A stretch of 64,000 nucleotides of DNA from Aaosphaeria pasadenensis. Taxonomy: Eukaryota; Ascomycota; Dothideomycetes; Pleosporales. The position numbers were made by a program, and so were the translations under genes. Under the pieces are notes generated by a model. The model was not told where the DNA came from, did no database searches, and worked only from the letters and a program-made list of their open reading frames with translations. The stretch is taken from assembly GCA_022813625.1 (NCBI GenBank), contig JAKLMB010000023.1, forward strand, positions 124,001 to 188,000. The letters run 5' to 3'. This document shows positions 34,699-47,751 of this stretch, one piece after another (position 1 is the first letter of the stretch; each line of letters begins with the position of its first letter).

Positions 34699-37569
34699 AT
34701 GGAGAATGATCCGAACCAGCCGTTGAGGAGGGCCACGACGGAGCCTACTCCTCCCCCCGCGCTGTCGCTGTCGCCTCCGCCTATTACTGTCGTGCACGAG
34801 GAGGAGCACGCGGCCAGTGGGACGGCGCAAACGCGTACGTTCGTGAACTTTTCTTTTTATTTGTTAAACCCACACACCCCATATATGGTTCCATTTTCTT
34901 TTATATTCCGAGTTCCGTGATCTACATCTACCGCTGTTCCGGCTTCTCCATAATTTCTTGAAAGCTTGTCCTGTCCTAGTAGGCGGATAATAGGCATATC
35001 TGGCGAATCAGCCAGGAGAGTGAAAGAAGCGAGAGTCGTAGACAGTACTTGTAGAGAGCGGGAGATATGAGGAGACAAATGCAGCAGCAGCAGCTAACGG
35101 AGGAACGACTTGTAGACCCTCCTCCGCAACTGACATCCATATCTTTCGACACTCGCCCCGCAACTGCTACTCCCAACACCAACACTAATACCGCTACCAC
35201 CACTTCTTCGACACCGCGACAGCAACCTAGGACTTCAGAGGTGAGGAATCGGAAGGGGAATGGGCTTAGACGACAAGACACGCCGAATGTGGAGTGGCAT
35301 GATAGGTGGACGGCGGATAGTTGGAAGCATGGGAGGGTGCTGTTGATTGATTATGTTGATAAAGGTAAGTTTGATTCGACTTTCGATAGGATATGTGATT
35401 GCATTCCCCTTATATAGAGTCCTCGAAGACGAGACCCACATAACATGTCTGTCCGTCGTACATACAATCCCCCAGCAAGCAAGGGAAATCGAAACTATAT
35501 CCACCTAGAACACCAACTAAGATGTAACCATAGAACACACCACCGCCGGCCACCGCAAAGTCGTCGCCCAGGAGTTCTCCGACATCCACGAGCTCCGCCG
35601 CTTCTACATGAACTCCGACCTCTCCCACCAAGCGGCCCTACGCGTCATCCACGTGCAAAACGCCTCCTGGGCGACGCGCTTCCTCCTCCGGAAATTCAAC
35701 ATCGACGCCTCGGACGACCTCGTCGGCACCAACTTCGGCCGCTGGGCCAAATACACGAAGCCCAAGGTCCGCGCCAACCGCCCGGTCCCGCACGGTAAGA
35801 CGTTCCGCGCGCAGCGGGACCCGTGGAGGGGGATCAGCAGGACGGCGTTTGGGCTGGATTACTTGCGGCACTACGACAAGAAGAGGATTTCGGATGATCA
35901 GGGGATGAAGTTTATGGAGTTGAACCATTTCGATGCTAATGATAATCCGGCGTATGGGTATGATATCTATGCGCAGCGGATGTCGGTGTACATTCAGATG
36001 AGTGATGGTGAGCCGGGGAGGCCTATGGATCCGGATATTAGGAATCCGTATGATGAGGAGGAGTACGAGGAGTATCAGAGGTTGAAGAGACAGTATGAGG
36101 GTGCGGACGATAATGCGCCGGATGTGAACTATGTGCCGAAGTTGCAGACGCTGGACAATGGGACTACGATCATTCTTTTTGAGCATTCTCAATCGGGTTC
36201 GGTGCGAGATACGTTGATCGGCGCACGACAGGACGTGGAATCTCGGTGGCGGCGGTTGACTTTCTACCTCCCACCGGAAGAGACATCAGACGACGACCGA
36301 CTCGCCATCGAATGTATGGACTTCATCCTCCGCGACATATTCAAGGCCCTAGCCATGAACTGGGACAAATATCTCAACCTCTGCGAAGCACACGTTAGTA
36401 TCCTCGAAGACAAGATCTACGAGAACCCCGCCGACGAGTCTCGCGCGCCCGAACTTTGGACCAACTCCAGCCTGTGGCTCAAGGTCGAACGCCTGATGTA
36501 CATCCACGTGGACATCATCTCCGAGATGCAAAAGAACCTAAAAGAAGTCGTAACCTACGATCCAACAGCCGACGAACCGTGGCTCGCGGGCTCCGCCGAA
36601 GAAATGGACCGCCTGACCAAGAACCACGAAGAAGGCATCGTGAAGCCGACGTCCAACCTCTCCGACCTCATGTACAAATCCGTCGGGATCCGCGACGCGC
36701 GCATCTCGAACCAACTCGGCCTCAGCATGTGGCGCCTATCCTGGATAACCTTCATCTTCCTCCCTCTGACCTTCGCGACGGGATTCTTCGGCATGAACGT
36801 CGACACGTTCGAGGAGAACCCGAGCATAAAGTGGTTCTTCATCGGCATCTTCCCGCTCTTCGCCGTCGTCCTCATCTGCTGGTACGGCATCAAGCACACG
36901 CTGACCGCGAAGCGCCAGGACACCCTCCGCCGCGGCGTCTACGAGTCGCTGTTCTTCGACTTCTCCAACGACCACCCGAACCTGTGGACGCGGCGCGGGC
37001 CCCGCCAGGGTATCGTGCCCGTCGGCCGCTGGTCAGCAATGAAGTGGCGCCTCATCACCCGCTGGTTCAACCCGGAGACCACGGTTGCTGCGAAATGGGA
37101 CCAGGGCGACGAGGCGCTGGGATTTTGGAGCAGAGTCAAGCGCCACCTCGCGCGCCGCTGGCTCGAGAACCTCGTCGTCATGCCCTCCATGGCTAAGGAC
37201 GCGGAGTCCCAGTCTGACCTCGAGGCCACGGGCAACAAGGAGGGGTCCAGCGCGGTCAACGATCCGTCGGCTGTTTCCGCGCCCACGTCGCCGGCGGGAA
37301 CCACGGGTTTCAGGAAGACGCCGCTGCAGAGGTTCAGGAGCTTGTCGTCGTCGAGGAGCGGCGACCAGGGCAGCAGGCCGGGAAGCGAGATGATGGTCGA
37401 GGAGAAGAGCGCCGACGAGCAGGACGACGATAACAGCAATAACGACGACGCTGCTAGTACGTCGAGGAAGAAGAGGAGGAAGAGCAGATCTGTCGCTTCT
37501 ACCGGGAGCAGATCGGCGTCGCCGTTCCTGCTGCATCCTGGCGAGGCTAAGGTCATCGCTACGAAGTAG
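34699..37569 (+). CDS. CorA-type divalent metal transporter (3 exons; first junction uncertain)
   Basis: The well-supported exons are about 35059-35364 and 35534-37569, joined by a 169-nt intron (GTAAGT donor, CATAG acceptor). A first exon at 34699-34834 is likely but its junction is ambiguous: GTACGT at 34835 needs the acceptor AGAG|CG at 35058, whereas a weaker donor would suit the TAG at 35054. The model gives 825 residues; starting at ATG 35067 instead would drop about 50. The CorA signature GMN is at about 567-569, between the two membrane segments (about 547-566 and 582-602). A long charged cytoplasmic N-domain precedes them. An unusually long tail of about 220 residues follows, ending in a Ser/Asp/Lys-rich region. 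CorA proteins move Mg2+ and related ions; this one probably acts at the plasma or vacuolar membrane. Confidence 0.85.
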
Positions 37570-38546
37570 ACAGACACCTAGACGGGACGATGGTCTTTCT
37601 CTCTCTGGGAGATTTTCTACGTTGGAGAAATGGCGAGTGTGGTAATGGAATAATGTATTGACGACTTGACGATTGGGAATATGTACATACCCCCTGATCC
37701 TTTGTATTGATATCCCAGCTGTAGGATTGGGCCCTTCTGTTGCTATGTAGGGTGAAGATGCAGATGCAGATGTTGTATGTACATTTAGCGAGCGTGCGCA
37801 TCATATAGCAAAGCATTATTATGGCATTTAGACCAAAGTCGTGAGGAACCGTGACAAGTTAGGCTTGGACATGCACACCACGAAATTGTGACGGGAAGGA
37901 TCATGACATAAATAAGTAGATCGATAAATGATCCTTATATATTCATCTATACATGACGGGCTTAGACCGTTCAAAATGTATCTCCAGGGGAAGTAGGTGG
38001 GTGAGAAAAGCGCGCATCGTGATGCCCTCGTAGAGAAGGGGGTCAAATCGTTAGATTAGGAGCAAGACGCACAGTAACGCCTACTGCCTTACTACCTACT
38101 TGAGATCACTCCACCACAACACCAGTAGACGATGGCATTCCACCAGAAGGGTTTTCCAAACACGGTGATGGTTAAAGAGAGAGAGAGAGCGCGCCTTGAA
38201 TAAGGAAAACAAAAACGACAGGAAACAAAACACTTTCCTCCTAGCGTGAGCGATTATATCTATGTATATGTATTTATGTGATTGCTTGTAAGCTTTAAGG
38301 GGCGTCTCGGTGAGGAGAGCCGATGTAAATGGTGGAACAGGAAAACAACAATTGGTGGTGATGATGGTGCAGATCGTGATTATCGTATGTCTTCGAGGCT
38401 AAAAGAACGCCCCGGTGGTGGTATCAACAAAAGATATGAGGAAAATGAACAACTGATTGGAAAGAAATGGAAGAGGGAAATGTTCGCTATGCACGCTCGT
38501 ATGTACCGCTCGAAAAAATTTCGTTGTGGGAAGCATGTATGTATGT
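37570..38546. other. Convergent intergenic DNA between the CorA gene and the Lte1-like gene
   Basis: Two 3' ends meet here. A short AG repeat (about 38177-38189) and TATATA/TGTATATG stretches are present. No gene is seen. Confidence 0.6.
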
Positions 38547-41500
38547 TCATTCGTACTTTCTGCTCAGCGCTGTAAGCTCTTCGTCACCAAGCGCGGCCAA
38601 CCACAAACACTTGCTGATGATGTTAGGCTCGGGCTGGAATGTGTATTTGGAACTCGCTTCTAAGAGACGCAAGAGGCTTTTAACGATCATGGCAGCTGTG
38701 TGGTGTCGCTCGAAATTTACAAGTCGTTCTCCGTCGACGGGTGGTGCGTCTAGGAAGGGTGGTTTTTGGGCATTGTAGATCAGATCTCGTGTGTATATGC
38801 CGATGAATGGAATGCATCCATTCTCAACGCATGATGTTTCCATCTCGTTCCTCAAGTTGTGGAAGTTTTTCAATGGTTGGACAAGAGCCTCCAACTCTCG
38901 CATGGTTTGCATCTCGGCGGCGGGAATCATAGACCAGGTTCGCTTCAGTCGCGAAACGTCGGCCGACAAAAGAGCGATGGTGATTTGATACATTGTCGCG
39001 TAGTTGCGGAGACGACGAGCATGTGACGCAATGTGGATGTACTTTACGATACATCGAGCTCTTTCCTCGATATTCTCCGTGAGAAGACATTCGGAAACCG
39101 CCCATTTGACCACCAAGTTGAATCGAGCGATCACCACATCAACTCCTCTGGCTTCTTGCGTACGGAGATATTGCACCCAATCACGGATCTGAGGGGACGA
39201 TTGCTTCCAGCGAAGTTCGATGAGTTCTTTCCAATCGATCTCATCCAACGCATCCTTCTCTACAATGGTGAATTGTTGGGCAAGGACTTCCGAGTCATAC
39301 GCCATAATGAACGGTAAATGGGCCGGTGGGTTTGCAGTATCAGTGGGCTTGAGCTCCTGTAGTTCGACCGCAGGTTCCATGGGCGGGCTGGATGGGTGAT
39401 TCAAATGCTGTCCAAACGACTGGTTATTCAAGCGCGATGTAGGGGTTAGTCCAGGAGTTGGCAGACCGCGATCGAAGATAGTTGTGTCCACTGGAGGGGG
39501 AGAATCCTTCAGTCGATTGGCGGTGAGTGGGGGTGTAGGAGGGTGTCGCATAGGATGCGTTGGAAGACCATCTTCTTGCTCTTCGTCTATGGTAGCAGGC
39601 TCATCGTCGAAAAAGCTCCGCACTCCATGACTTGTGTCGTCTGAGTGTGGTCTCCCTCCAGAACCGGCCTCGTCCATGTCGCTCAAATCCTCATCATCAT
39701 CGAGCAAGAATGATTCACGAGCAATAGAGCTTTGTGGACGTGTACCATTTCTCGGTATTCGTTTCATGCTCTCCGTTTCCGTAATGTACTCGACCGAAGA
39801 ATTAGGTGATCCCAACCTTGGTGTAGCATCACCATCCGCGAGTGCCGGGGGACTATTGACGTTTAGTGGTGCCGGTTTGGCGGACGAGGCCATGGAATGC
39901 ATTGCATCTGAGGCCTGAGCATCGGTGATGCCACTGATACCACGGTCTAGGAGAGGAACAGACGAATAGGAGTCTTCAGATTCTATAGAAGATTGAACAT
40001 TTGGAAGCCTCTTGTTGAAGTTTTCACCGGACAGCCTATACATGTCCTGACCTTCGGATTCTGGAGGAGCAAGGGGCCGATGAAGAGTATCATCCGATTT
40101 TGCATGGGTTTCAGTATGTGAGGAGTGCTGATCAGAAGGTACTGAAGATGTATGGGAAGATGCAGATGATTTGGCAGGCTCGTAAAAGGCTGGACTGGCG
40201 GGAGAAGGTAGAGACGGCGACTTTTTCTCATATCGTCCTTCTAGCTTCATAAGGGCGGATTCGATGCCGCCGTCATCATCCGTATCGTCAGGTAGTGCGG
40301 CGAGTTTTGCTACTTCAGCTTCAAAGGATGGTCGTAAGTTCGGCTGAGAAGAGTGTGTAGCGACCAGAGAAATGGCTTTCTTCGGAGGTTCGGGTGCTTG
40401 ACCATCTTCGTTGTGGTCATCTCGCTCATTCTGAGGATCGTAACGGTCGGACCGGAGTACAACTGAATTAGCGATGGAATGTGTTTGGTTCGAGATTGAG
40501 CCAGTAGAATGTGGACGCTGGATTTGTTGCTCAAGATCCTGCACGTTGTCGACAGCACGAAGGTCACCGCCTGGTCGCCGACGAAGTTGACGTGCAGGTC
40601 CAGCAGCGTCTTGCTCGTGTGGATGGCGGTCTAAGAAGAAAGGGTCGTTGTCCGAGGACATTGTTTGGAATGTAGCGATACTGGGAGAATGCTTTCTCCC
40701 TAATCCGCTATTGTGAGATGCATGCCGTCTGAGCGACGCCGGTCGACTCATTGAACCTTTCTTAGATCCGCGACGACGGAACGAATGCATATGCTCTCGT
40801 CCCTCCGAAGCAGATCTTCGTTTGGTTGAAAATGACCGCTGAATGGAACTGCGAGCGGTTCGTCTCCAGTCGAGCGAGGCATTGCGCTCAGGTAAAGCAG
40901 CGGAGGACGGGCGTTCGGATAAATCTACAGTGGGAGCATCGGAATCCTCTTCTGCTGGAGGCTCGTCCACCGTCTCATTTTTCTGCTCTATAACAGTCTG
41001 TACGCTTTCAGCATCAAGAGGAGCAGGTAGAGCCCCAGTCATAACCGGAAGAGGAGGCGCGCCGGTATCATCCATAATCACAATGGATTTGCTACCACTA
41101 GTGATGTTGCTGTAGATCCTCGGATCCTGCTCCCGAGCCTTGCCATCACCTGGAGGCGATGTGGTTCCGGGTTCAAACTCGAATTCAAATGCGCTTAATT
41201 CAGGCTGCACTGTGCTCTGGCGTTGCTGTTCATTTCTCAATTGCTCTTGGACTGCTTCTTTGAAACTTTCCCCAACTTTGGAGGCAAGGACGTCAACTCG
41301 AACTTGTGGACGAGGACGAGTGGCCCTGCGTTTATGAACGCCTCCTGATACAATTGAGACAGTCGCCGGATTGGATGATCTGGAGGATGACGCATGATGC
41401 TGGTAAGGCGAATGCGGTAGGTGAGGGCTTGAAGGTGAATATTGTCTCGAACTCAAGGCACGCCGGACGCTGCCAATGAGCTTCTTCATGCCTGGATTAG

Positions 41501-43804
41501 TTGCATGGCCTGGGCGCATGTGCAAATCGCCACTGCCCGTATCGATAGGTTCGAGATCCAGATGAGATCTTGTGTGGCGCAGACCTCCATTCTTCACGTC
41601 GATGTACGGAGAGCTGGGCTGGAATATACCGCCGCGAACCAGGGTACCAGGCATATTTGAGACAGCAGATATGGCAGCATCGGGTGCAGCATTCTTTGGT
41701 ATCGAGAGAGGTGCTCGATGGTCTCTCAATGCATCCGAGAAACTACCGCTTCGTTTATGGGCATGTGCTGGACGATTCGATTTCTTTGCCGACGTTACTT
41801 GTTGAGGGCTTGCTGCAAACCTCGCCGGGGCAGGATGGGGCACAGGATGAGGATACAAAGGCAGTTCATTTGCGGGCTCAGCTTTGTTCAGGCCGAGACC
41901 ACGCACGGGAATTGAGCAAGACACCACTTGCATGCTGTGTTCGCTGGCTGGCGACAGAGGGGCCTGGTTCCCTTCGTATTCTTGGGAGGGTACGTATGGT
42001 GAACTCTGCGAATTTTGTGGGGTGTGGCGAGACCTCTGTGCCCAATCCATATGCTTGCTGGCAAATTGATCACTCGGATTCGATGGAGCAGTATCGCTTT
42101 TAGTACTGCTACCGGCTTGTCGTGGAGGAGTCGAGGGAACGGGCAGATGTTGCATGATTTCGTCTTGGGATATCTGTGATCCAGGTTGTCCTCCGGGCAG
42201 AAGGTCATCGTCCGCGAGGTCCTTGCCAATACCATCCTCGGCATCCCAATACAACGCGCAGGTCCGTCTCCAGCATTTCTTCAGTTCGCCCACGATTTTG
42301 ATATCTCCCCCGCCCCCATCAGACCTAGCCTTCAGGTCTGTGTACAATGCATTGACCAGATCGCAGAAGTATACACGCAAAGAGTAGTTTGGCACAAAGT
42401 CGTCAACAAAATAGTTCAATATCCAATGACGAAGCGCAACAAAGGTCCGCACGCGCACAATTCGGCCAAAATCATCTTGTCTATCCACGGCCCATCGTAA
42501 CCGAGAAATCAGATAGGCCACTAGGTCTCGACTGGACAAGAACGATCTGAATGTGAGGAAGAAGTCGGATAGCAATTCATAGTCCAGGAAGCTGGGCGAG
42601 GTAATGTGTGCAACAAGGCGGGAGGGTGTTGCACCGAGGATGTCTCCGGTGGGTGAGAACTTTACAACAGTTTGATCGTCCGGGTTTACTGTGATCGCAT
42701 CATACAACTGCGGCCCGATTGGAATCTTGGATACTCGAGCAGAGGATGGCATGCTAGATGCCTGCCGATCCATGAGGGCTATGCGATCCAAAGTGGTGCG
42801 GAAGTTGGGTGGAACGGGCGAATAAACGTCAGACCGGTGGCGGGACGACAACAATGAATGCCTCGCTCTTTGGGTGTTCAGGAAAGACGACCGGAAGTCT
42901 TCTGTGGCAGACGCTCGGGTGTATACAGAACTTCTGAGTATGGCCGTGCCTTGGGTGCTGAACCGGGGTGTACCTAGACGGTAGTGAGGAATTGGGACTT
43001 CAAGAAGCGGGAATGTGCCCGTGTCTGCGGTCTTTGGCCGTGAATGATTTGGCTTCTCGATTACGATCCTGAAAGTGCCTGGTTCGGTGCTATGGGAATT
43101 GATAGTATGGTCGTCAGCCGTAGAGAGAGACCTGGAGCGTACGTGAGGGGTCGGACGGGGAGGTGAAGAGGTGTTGAAATATGCCAGTGGGAGTTGCGTG
43201 AGATCATCGTCTGTCTTCGCCTGGTGCGTGGTCACTGGTAGTGGTCGTTCAGTTTGGGGAGTTGCGCGCGAGCCGTAGATACTCTGGTCGTAGTCATTGT
43301 TCGGCGAGGACAAGGCGTTGGAGTCGAGGGTAGCGCTGTCCGGAGGTGTCTGCGGAGGGAACACGAAAGGGTCAGGTAGAGGGTGGGAACGTTGGTTTCC
43401 AGCGCGGACAATAGGTCTGGAGAAGAATTGGGTTAGTTTTGGACGATTGAAGTGGTCTATTCTTTTGGTGAAAAGGTTGGGTACCTGAGATAGATGATGC
43501 CGTTATTCACGTTGGCGACCGTGAATGAGCGACCCGAGGGCGCGGTGTTGTTCGTTGTAGAGGATTCGAGGGTTGCGTTGCTCACACCTCGAGTGCGGGT
43601 TCGAAGGAGCTCTTCTTTGGAGTCTTTCACGCGCCGAAGCGACTGTCGTCGAGGAGCAAGAGGAGGGAGTCGTCGTCCATCCTTTTCAGAGCGGTTCTTT
43701 GCATTGTGTGCTCGGCGCGCCGCTGCTAGCAAGTCTCTCTCCCCTGTGTCTCGTGAGAACCCTGGGGTACCTGGAGAGGCAGTCTGCACGGGCAAGGACA
43801 TCAT
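38547..43804 (-). CDS. lte1: Lte1-like protein with RasGEF N-terminal and catalytic-type domains (2 exons)
   Basis: Minus-strand exons are 43804-43485 and 43416-38547, giving 1,729 residues. The 69-nt intron (GTACCC donor, CTCCAG acceptor) joins GIIYLR to PIVRAG in frame. The start is the first of two adjacent ATGs. The N-terminus contains VANVNNGIIYLR, a short block I associate with fungal Lte1 proteins. A RasGEF N-terminal domain covers about 355-465, with FLDYELLSDFFLTFRSF at its centre. About 1,000 Ser/Pro-rich disordered residues follow. The RasGEF domain fills 1475-1729, with VVKWAVSECLL and FHNLRNEM segments. In yeast, Lte1 promotes mitotic exit at the bud cortex and may not act as a true exchange factor. 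A different RasGEF assignment is possible, but this domain layout favours Lte1. Confidence 0.85.
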
Positions 43805-46270
43805 CCTGCCCCCATCATCCGGCGCGCAGCTAATTCGGCGGCTACTGTAGCATGAGCGACTGGGAGAATTGCAGAAGATGAGCAAGCTGCAGCGACATTG
43901 TTAATCTGGGACCTGCGAGGGAGAGAAGTACGAGAAGGTAGAATGACGGATGAAGTCGAGAGCAAGCCGTCCGTAAGAAGGCGTCGATTTGCTCGCCAAT
44001 CCAATAATGGGCCCAGTGTAGAGCTGCGGCCCAGAGACCTTCCCAGCAGCAGCAGCGAGCAGGAAAGGGAAAGGGAAGAGCAACGATTGAGCCAGCCAGG
44101 ATTGATGTGCAAGGATGGGCTGGAGGGTGAGCGGAGCGCGGAGGGGGGGGAAGAGTAGTCCAGTCCCAGTCCAATCTAGTGGTGAATGAGCGAGTGGACC
44201 TATCGTAATACCTGGACGGAGTGGGTAGATTGGTGGACGATTTGGGTGGGCCGAACTGGAAAGGTAAAAAAAAGGAAAGGGAAGGATGATGCCCTAGACA
44301 GTACGAGGAGTAGGAGGAGGAGTAGGAGTTGGAGGGCTTGATGCCAAGGTCGTCGATACAGGCAAAGTGTGTGTGTCCATGCACCCGAACAACCACACCA
44401 ACACCATCCATCATACACACACACATACACACACCATGCACACATCCATATCCACAATACTCCCGAGTTCCAGGTATTATCCTGCCTCTCTTCTTTCCTG
44501 TGCGTCTCTTTGAGCTATGGCAATTGTTTCAGGGAATACCCTTCCACAACCTCACTGCTATTACTGTTACTGGCCGGGTAGAACCTTAATCGACTCTTTC
44601 ATCTTCGTGACGGCCTCCGATTGCATCGGCAAGCCACCTTCCCATAGTATGGCCGAGCATCTGATACGAATACATACACGATCATAACGGCACACCTTAC
44701 TTACTCTGCACAAATACATATTCCAAATATATTCAGCACTACCATCGATCTCCAGATCTTCCAATTACTGACACGATGCCCCTCATCCGAGACCGCTCTG
44801 CGTGCGACTGTCACGACTCACCAATGTCACGTCGCTGTAGCTGTCGCGGTCGCGGTCAACACCAACGCTCCCACTCCCAGCCACCGGCGTACTAGGTAAT
44901 TAGTCGCTACGACTGGGGCGTGGACGTGCACAAAGCAGAGGAAAGACTTGGGTGGAAGAGGAGCGTGCGCCGCCCTGACCTGCCCTGCCCTCGCGATTCC
45001 GCTACTTTTATGTAGGTATGACGAAGATGGGATGGGGACGGAGACAAACCATCTTGATTGCTATTAGCTGCAAATGCCGTTCTTACTTTTCATCTACACA
45101 CCAACGGCGACAGACTTCACGCCGTCGGTCCGGCACGGTACCGCGTGCTCGCTAGGGTTCCGAACGTGAAAACGAGCCACGAGCCTCTGCTCCTCCTCTC
45201 GCATGTGCATGTCACTGGTCGCTGGTAGGCTAGACATCTGCCCTTCTGCATTTGTGGACGCCGGGTAAACAAAGGCATGACGGTCTACGACGAATTGGGC
45301 CGTTGCCCTGCTGACACCTTGCACCAACTTCGTTACTCCTTTGGGATCACCTTGCGTGCGAGCGCAGGCAGGTTGGGCGAATCCATGATACACAATGCAC
45401 CATGATCGGCAGCAATACTACTCCGTACTTTTCTATTTTTTATTTTTTCATCATGTGTTATGACAAGAGTATGACCGTTTCTGGGTACCGGCATCCTCTC
45501 ATAAGACGAAGATGCGATCCGTTCGCCTCACTACACAAAGCAGGGACAGCCCTCATTGTGGCACGACTTGTCATTATCTATAATCCGGGCAATATCGACG
45601 AGGACGGGGATCGCAAAGTGCTAGATGTGCCGACAGACCAGTACATGCAAAGAGATAACTACCGCGTCCCTTGTCATGTATTCCATGGATGAAGCATGAA
45701 AAGCAATTCAACTTCTGTGGCACAGGAACAAAATCAACAAAGGGAATCATAGTTTCACAGCCAACATTCTCCTACCTGCTGCGCACATCCACCCCATTTC
45801 GAGGCTGCAGCCTTGCACTGACTGCTTAGTAGACTTCAGCCGCGACTCATTGTGCAAGCTCGAGTCGACGTCTGAGACAGCCGAAAAACGACTATCATCT
45901 AACTACTGCATGACACTTAGTAGCAACTGCAATGCTGCCGAAAGTTTATTCCACGTTATCGCAACAATGCTTGCCTATTGCGGGCTTCCAACAACGCAAT
46001 GTGTAGAATTATTTAAACCCGGGTTTATCATCGAATGATTGCTAGATGCCGGCATTTAGTACCTTCCACTTATAGTGCTGGTCGAAATTATATCGCCGTC
46101 CAACCAATCGTCTCATGCATGACACACATAGTCTTCGACAAAACGAAAACACGAATGTTTAGCCAGACCGAGCACTTTTTCTTGCATGAAGAAAGTATCT
46201 TGATCGCTATGCTATCGTAATATGAGATTACTTGACTCGCCATTTGGCAGCGAAAGAGTCATTGTATGCT
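43805..46270. other. Gene-poor stretch upstream of the Lte1-like gene
   Basis: About 2.5 kb without a supported gene. It includes the Lte1-like promoter, a CA-rich repeat (about 44397-44445), and one exact copy of the 9-mer TACTCCGTA at 45419-45427. Short frames on both strands lack domains. Confidence 0.55.
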
Positions 46271-47751
46271 TCAAAAAGGATAATATCTGACCTCCTCTTC
46301 CTTGCTCATGTCTAGCCCGTTCGCGAGTTGTTTCTCGTGGGCCTTGTCCAGATATTTGAGAAGAACCTCATGATATCTGTCTTTACCCTTGTACCTACTG
46401 ACATCGTCGCCCCAGCTCCGAACAGCGCTTGCCAAGCGGCCAGGCACATACTGCTCTTTGCAAATATCTGTGATCGGATGGAAATAAGTTCTAATCGTGA
46501 AGACAACACCACCCGATCGTGGAAGCCTAGTGGTAGAGAAGTCAGTAATGCAACTAGCATCGTTGAGGCAATTAGACAAACGTACCTTCTCAAGCTCTGC
46601 CTCTCACTTCGGAAATAGTGGTGTTGAATCGCCTTGTTCTTCTCCGCAGTGAACCAACCAATACCCTCACTATCCTCGCTCCCAATGCTAGGACTCCACG
46701 GCAGCTGGTCATCCACCTGAATGAAGTAGTTGTTCCTCACTACAGGGTGGCCAGGCTGCACCCGCCTGAAGAAGTTCATCATCCCCTTCTCTAGCTTCTC
46801 CTTGTACTGAGGAACATTGCCGCTGGTATGTATTTCAGACAGAGGCATACCAAGCTTATCTTCCAGTCTCCAGAATCCCGCGAGCAGGATCGACCCAGCG
46901 AGCAAATAATACTGGCCGTCCTCCTTCTCGAACATGATCGCTAAGTCGTCCTGCGTGAACCTCGCAGCCATCTGCATGGGATCCTCCTTCAGCGGCCTCT
47001 CCACGATATCAAACGTCTCACCCGTCACCAAATTATCCATCCCAACCTCCGTTTTCCTATACAAGCTCGGATACCTCTGTGGCAGGTAATCACACAACTC
47101 CTCGAGCAGCTCGCACGCACCGTCGAACGCTTCCGGCGACGTGTAACTGCACTTCTTGCCGCGCTCCTCGATGCGCTTGGCCTTCAGCTCGTGGTACTCC
47201 AAGAACCTATTATCGAGCTCGATCCACTCGTCCCAGTGCATGGTGCGCAGACCCATCGTCACGTTATACTTGGGACCGTAGCGAAACGGCCGGTAAGGGA
47301 GGGGTTTTGTGTCCGTTACCGACCAGTCTGGGTACGGCGGGGCGGCTGGCCGTTTGAAGTCGAGCGGGTACCATACTGTGCACACAGTTATCAGCTTCCT
47401 GCCCGTTATTGCTACGTTGCGTTCACACTCAAGAACGTGCGTATCTAAAGGGGGAGGGAACTTACCACCTGGAGGGCGAGTCGGCGCTTTGAACGGCGAC
47501 CGCTTCTCGACGTCGGGTGTGCTTGGTCGGTTGTTGACGGTCCGTCGTGCACGCAGCCGACGTGTAACTATCGACACCACCCACACGAGTGTCACAAGGG
47601 CGACTGCAGACGTTATAGTGACATGGTGGTCGAGGTTGGTCTCCTGAAGGAGGGTGTCGAGGGTCGTTCTGGTGACATTGAGATTGTGTCGTGCCCAACC
47701 ATCCGCTTCATTCATCTTGTCCGCGAAGCGGGCTTGGAGTGTGTTGGCCAT
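46271..47751 (-). CDS. DUF3445 (heme-dependent oxidative N-demethylase alpha-like) protein, membrane-anchored (3 exons)
   Basis: Minus-strand exons are 47751-47466, 47375-46586 and 46526-46271, giving 443 residues. The family is named after the alpha subunit of a bacterial heme-dependent oxidative N-demethylase; fungal substrates are unknown. Recognisable blocks are YRPFRYGPKYNVTMGLR, MHWDEWIELDN, GFWRLEDKLGMPLSEIH, VVRNNYFIQVDDQLPW and HHYFRSERQSLRR. Residues 44-63 form a hydrophobic anchor followed by RRLRARR, so the catalytic domain probably faces the cytosol on the ER or another membrane. Intron 1 is 90 nt, stop-free and a multiple of three, so retention would add 30 residues. It is called an intron because it has GTAAGT and CACAG ends and because removing it joins PPG to VWYPLDFKRP. 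Alg9 lies upstream on the same strand. Fungal members are sometimes mis-merged with or named as mannosyltransferases. Confidence 0.87.

Noticed and set aside
35638..37577. Several long antisense frames across the CorA gene (up to 212 codons)
   Set aside because: They mirror the GC-rich third positions of the real gene and give Arg/Pro/Leu-rich nonsense.
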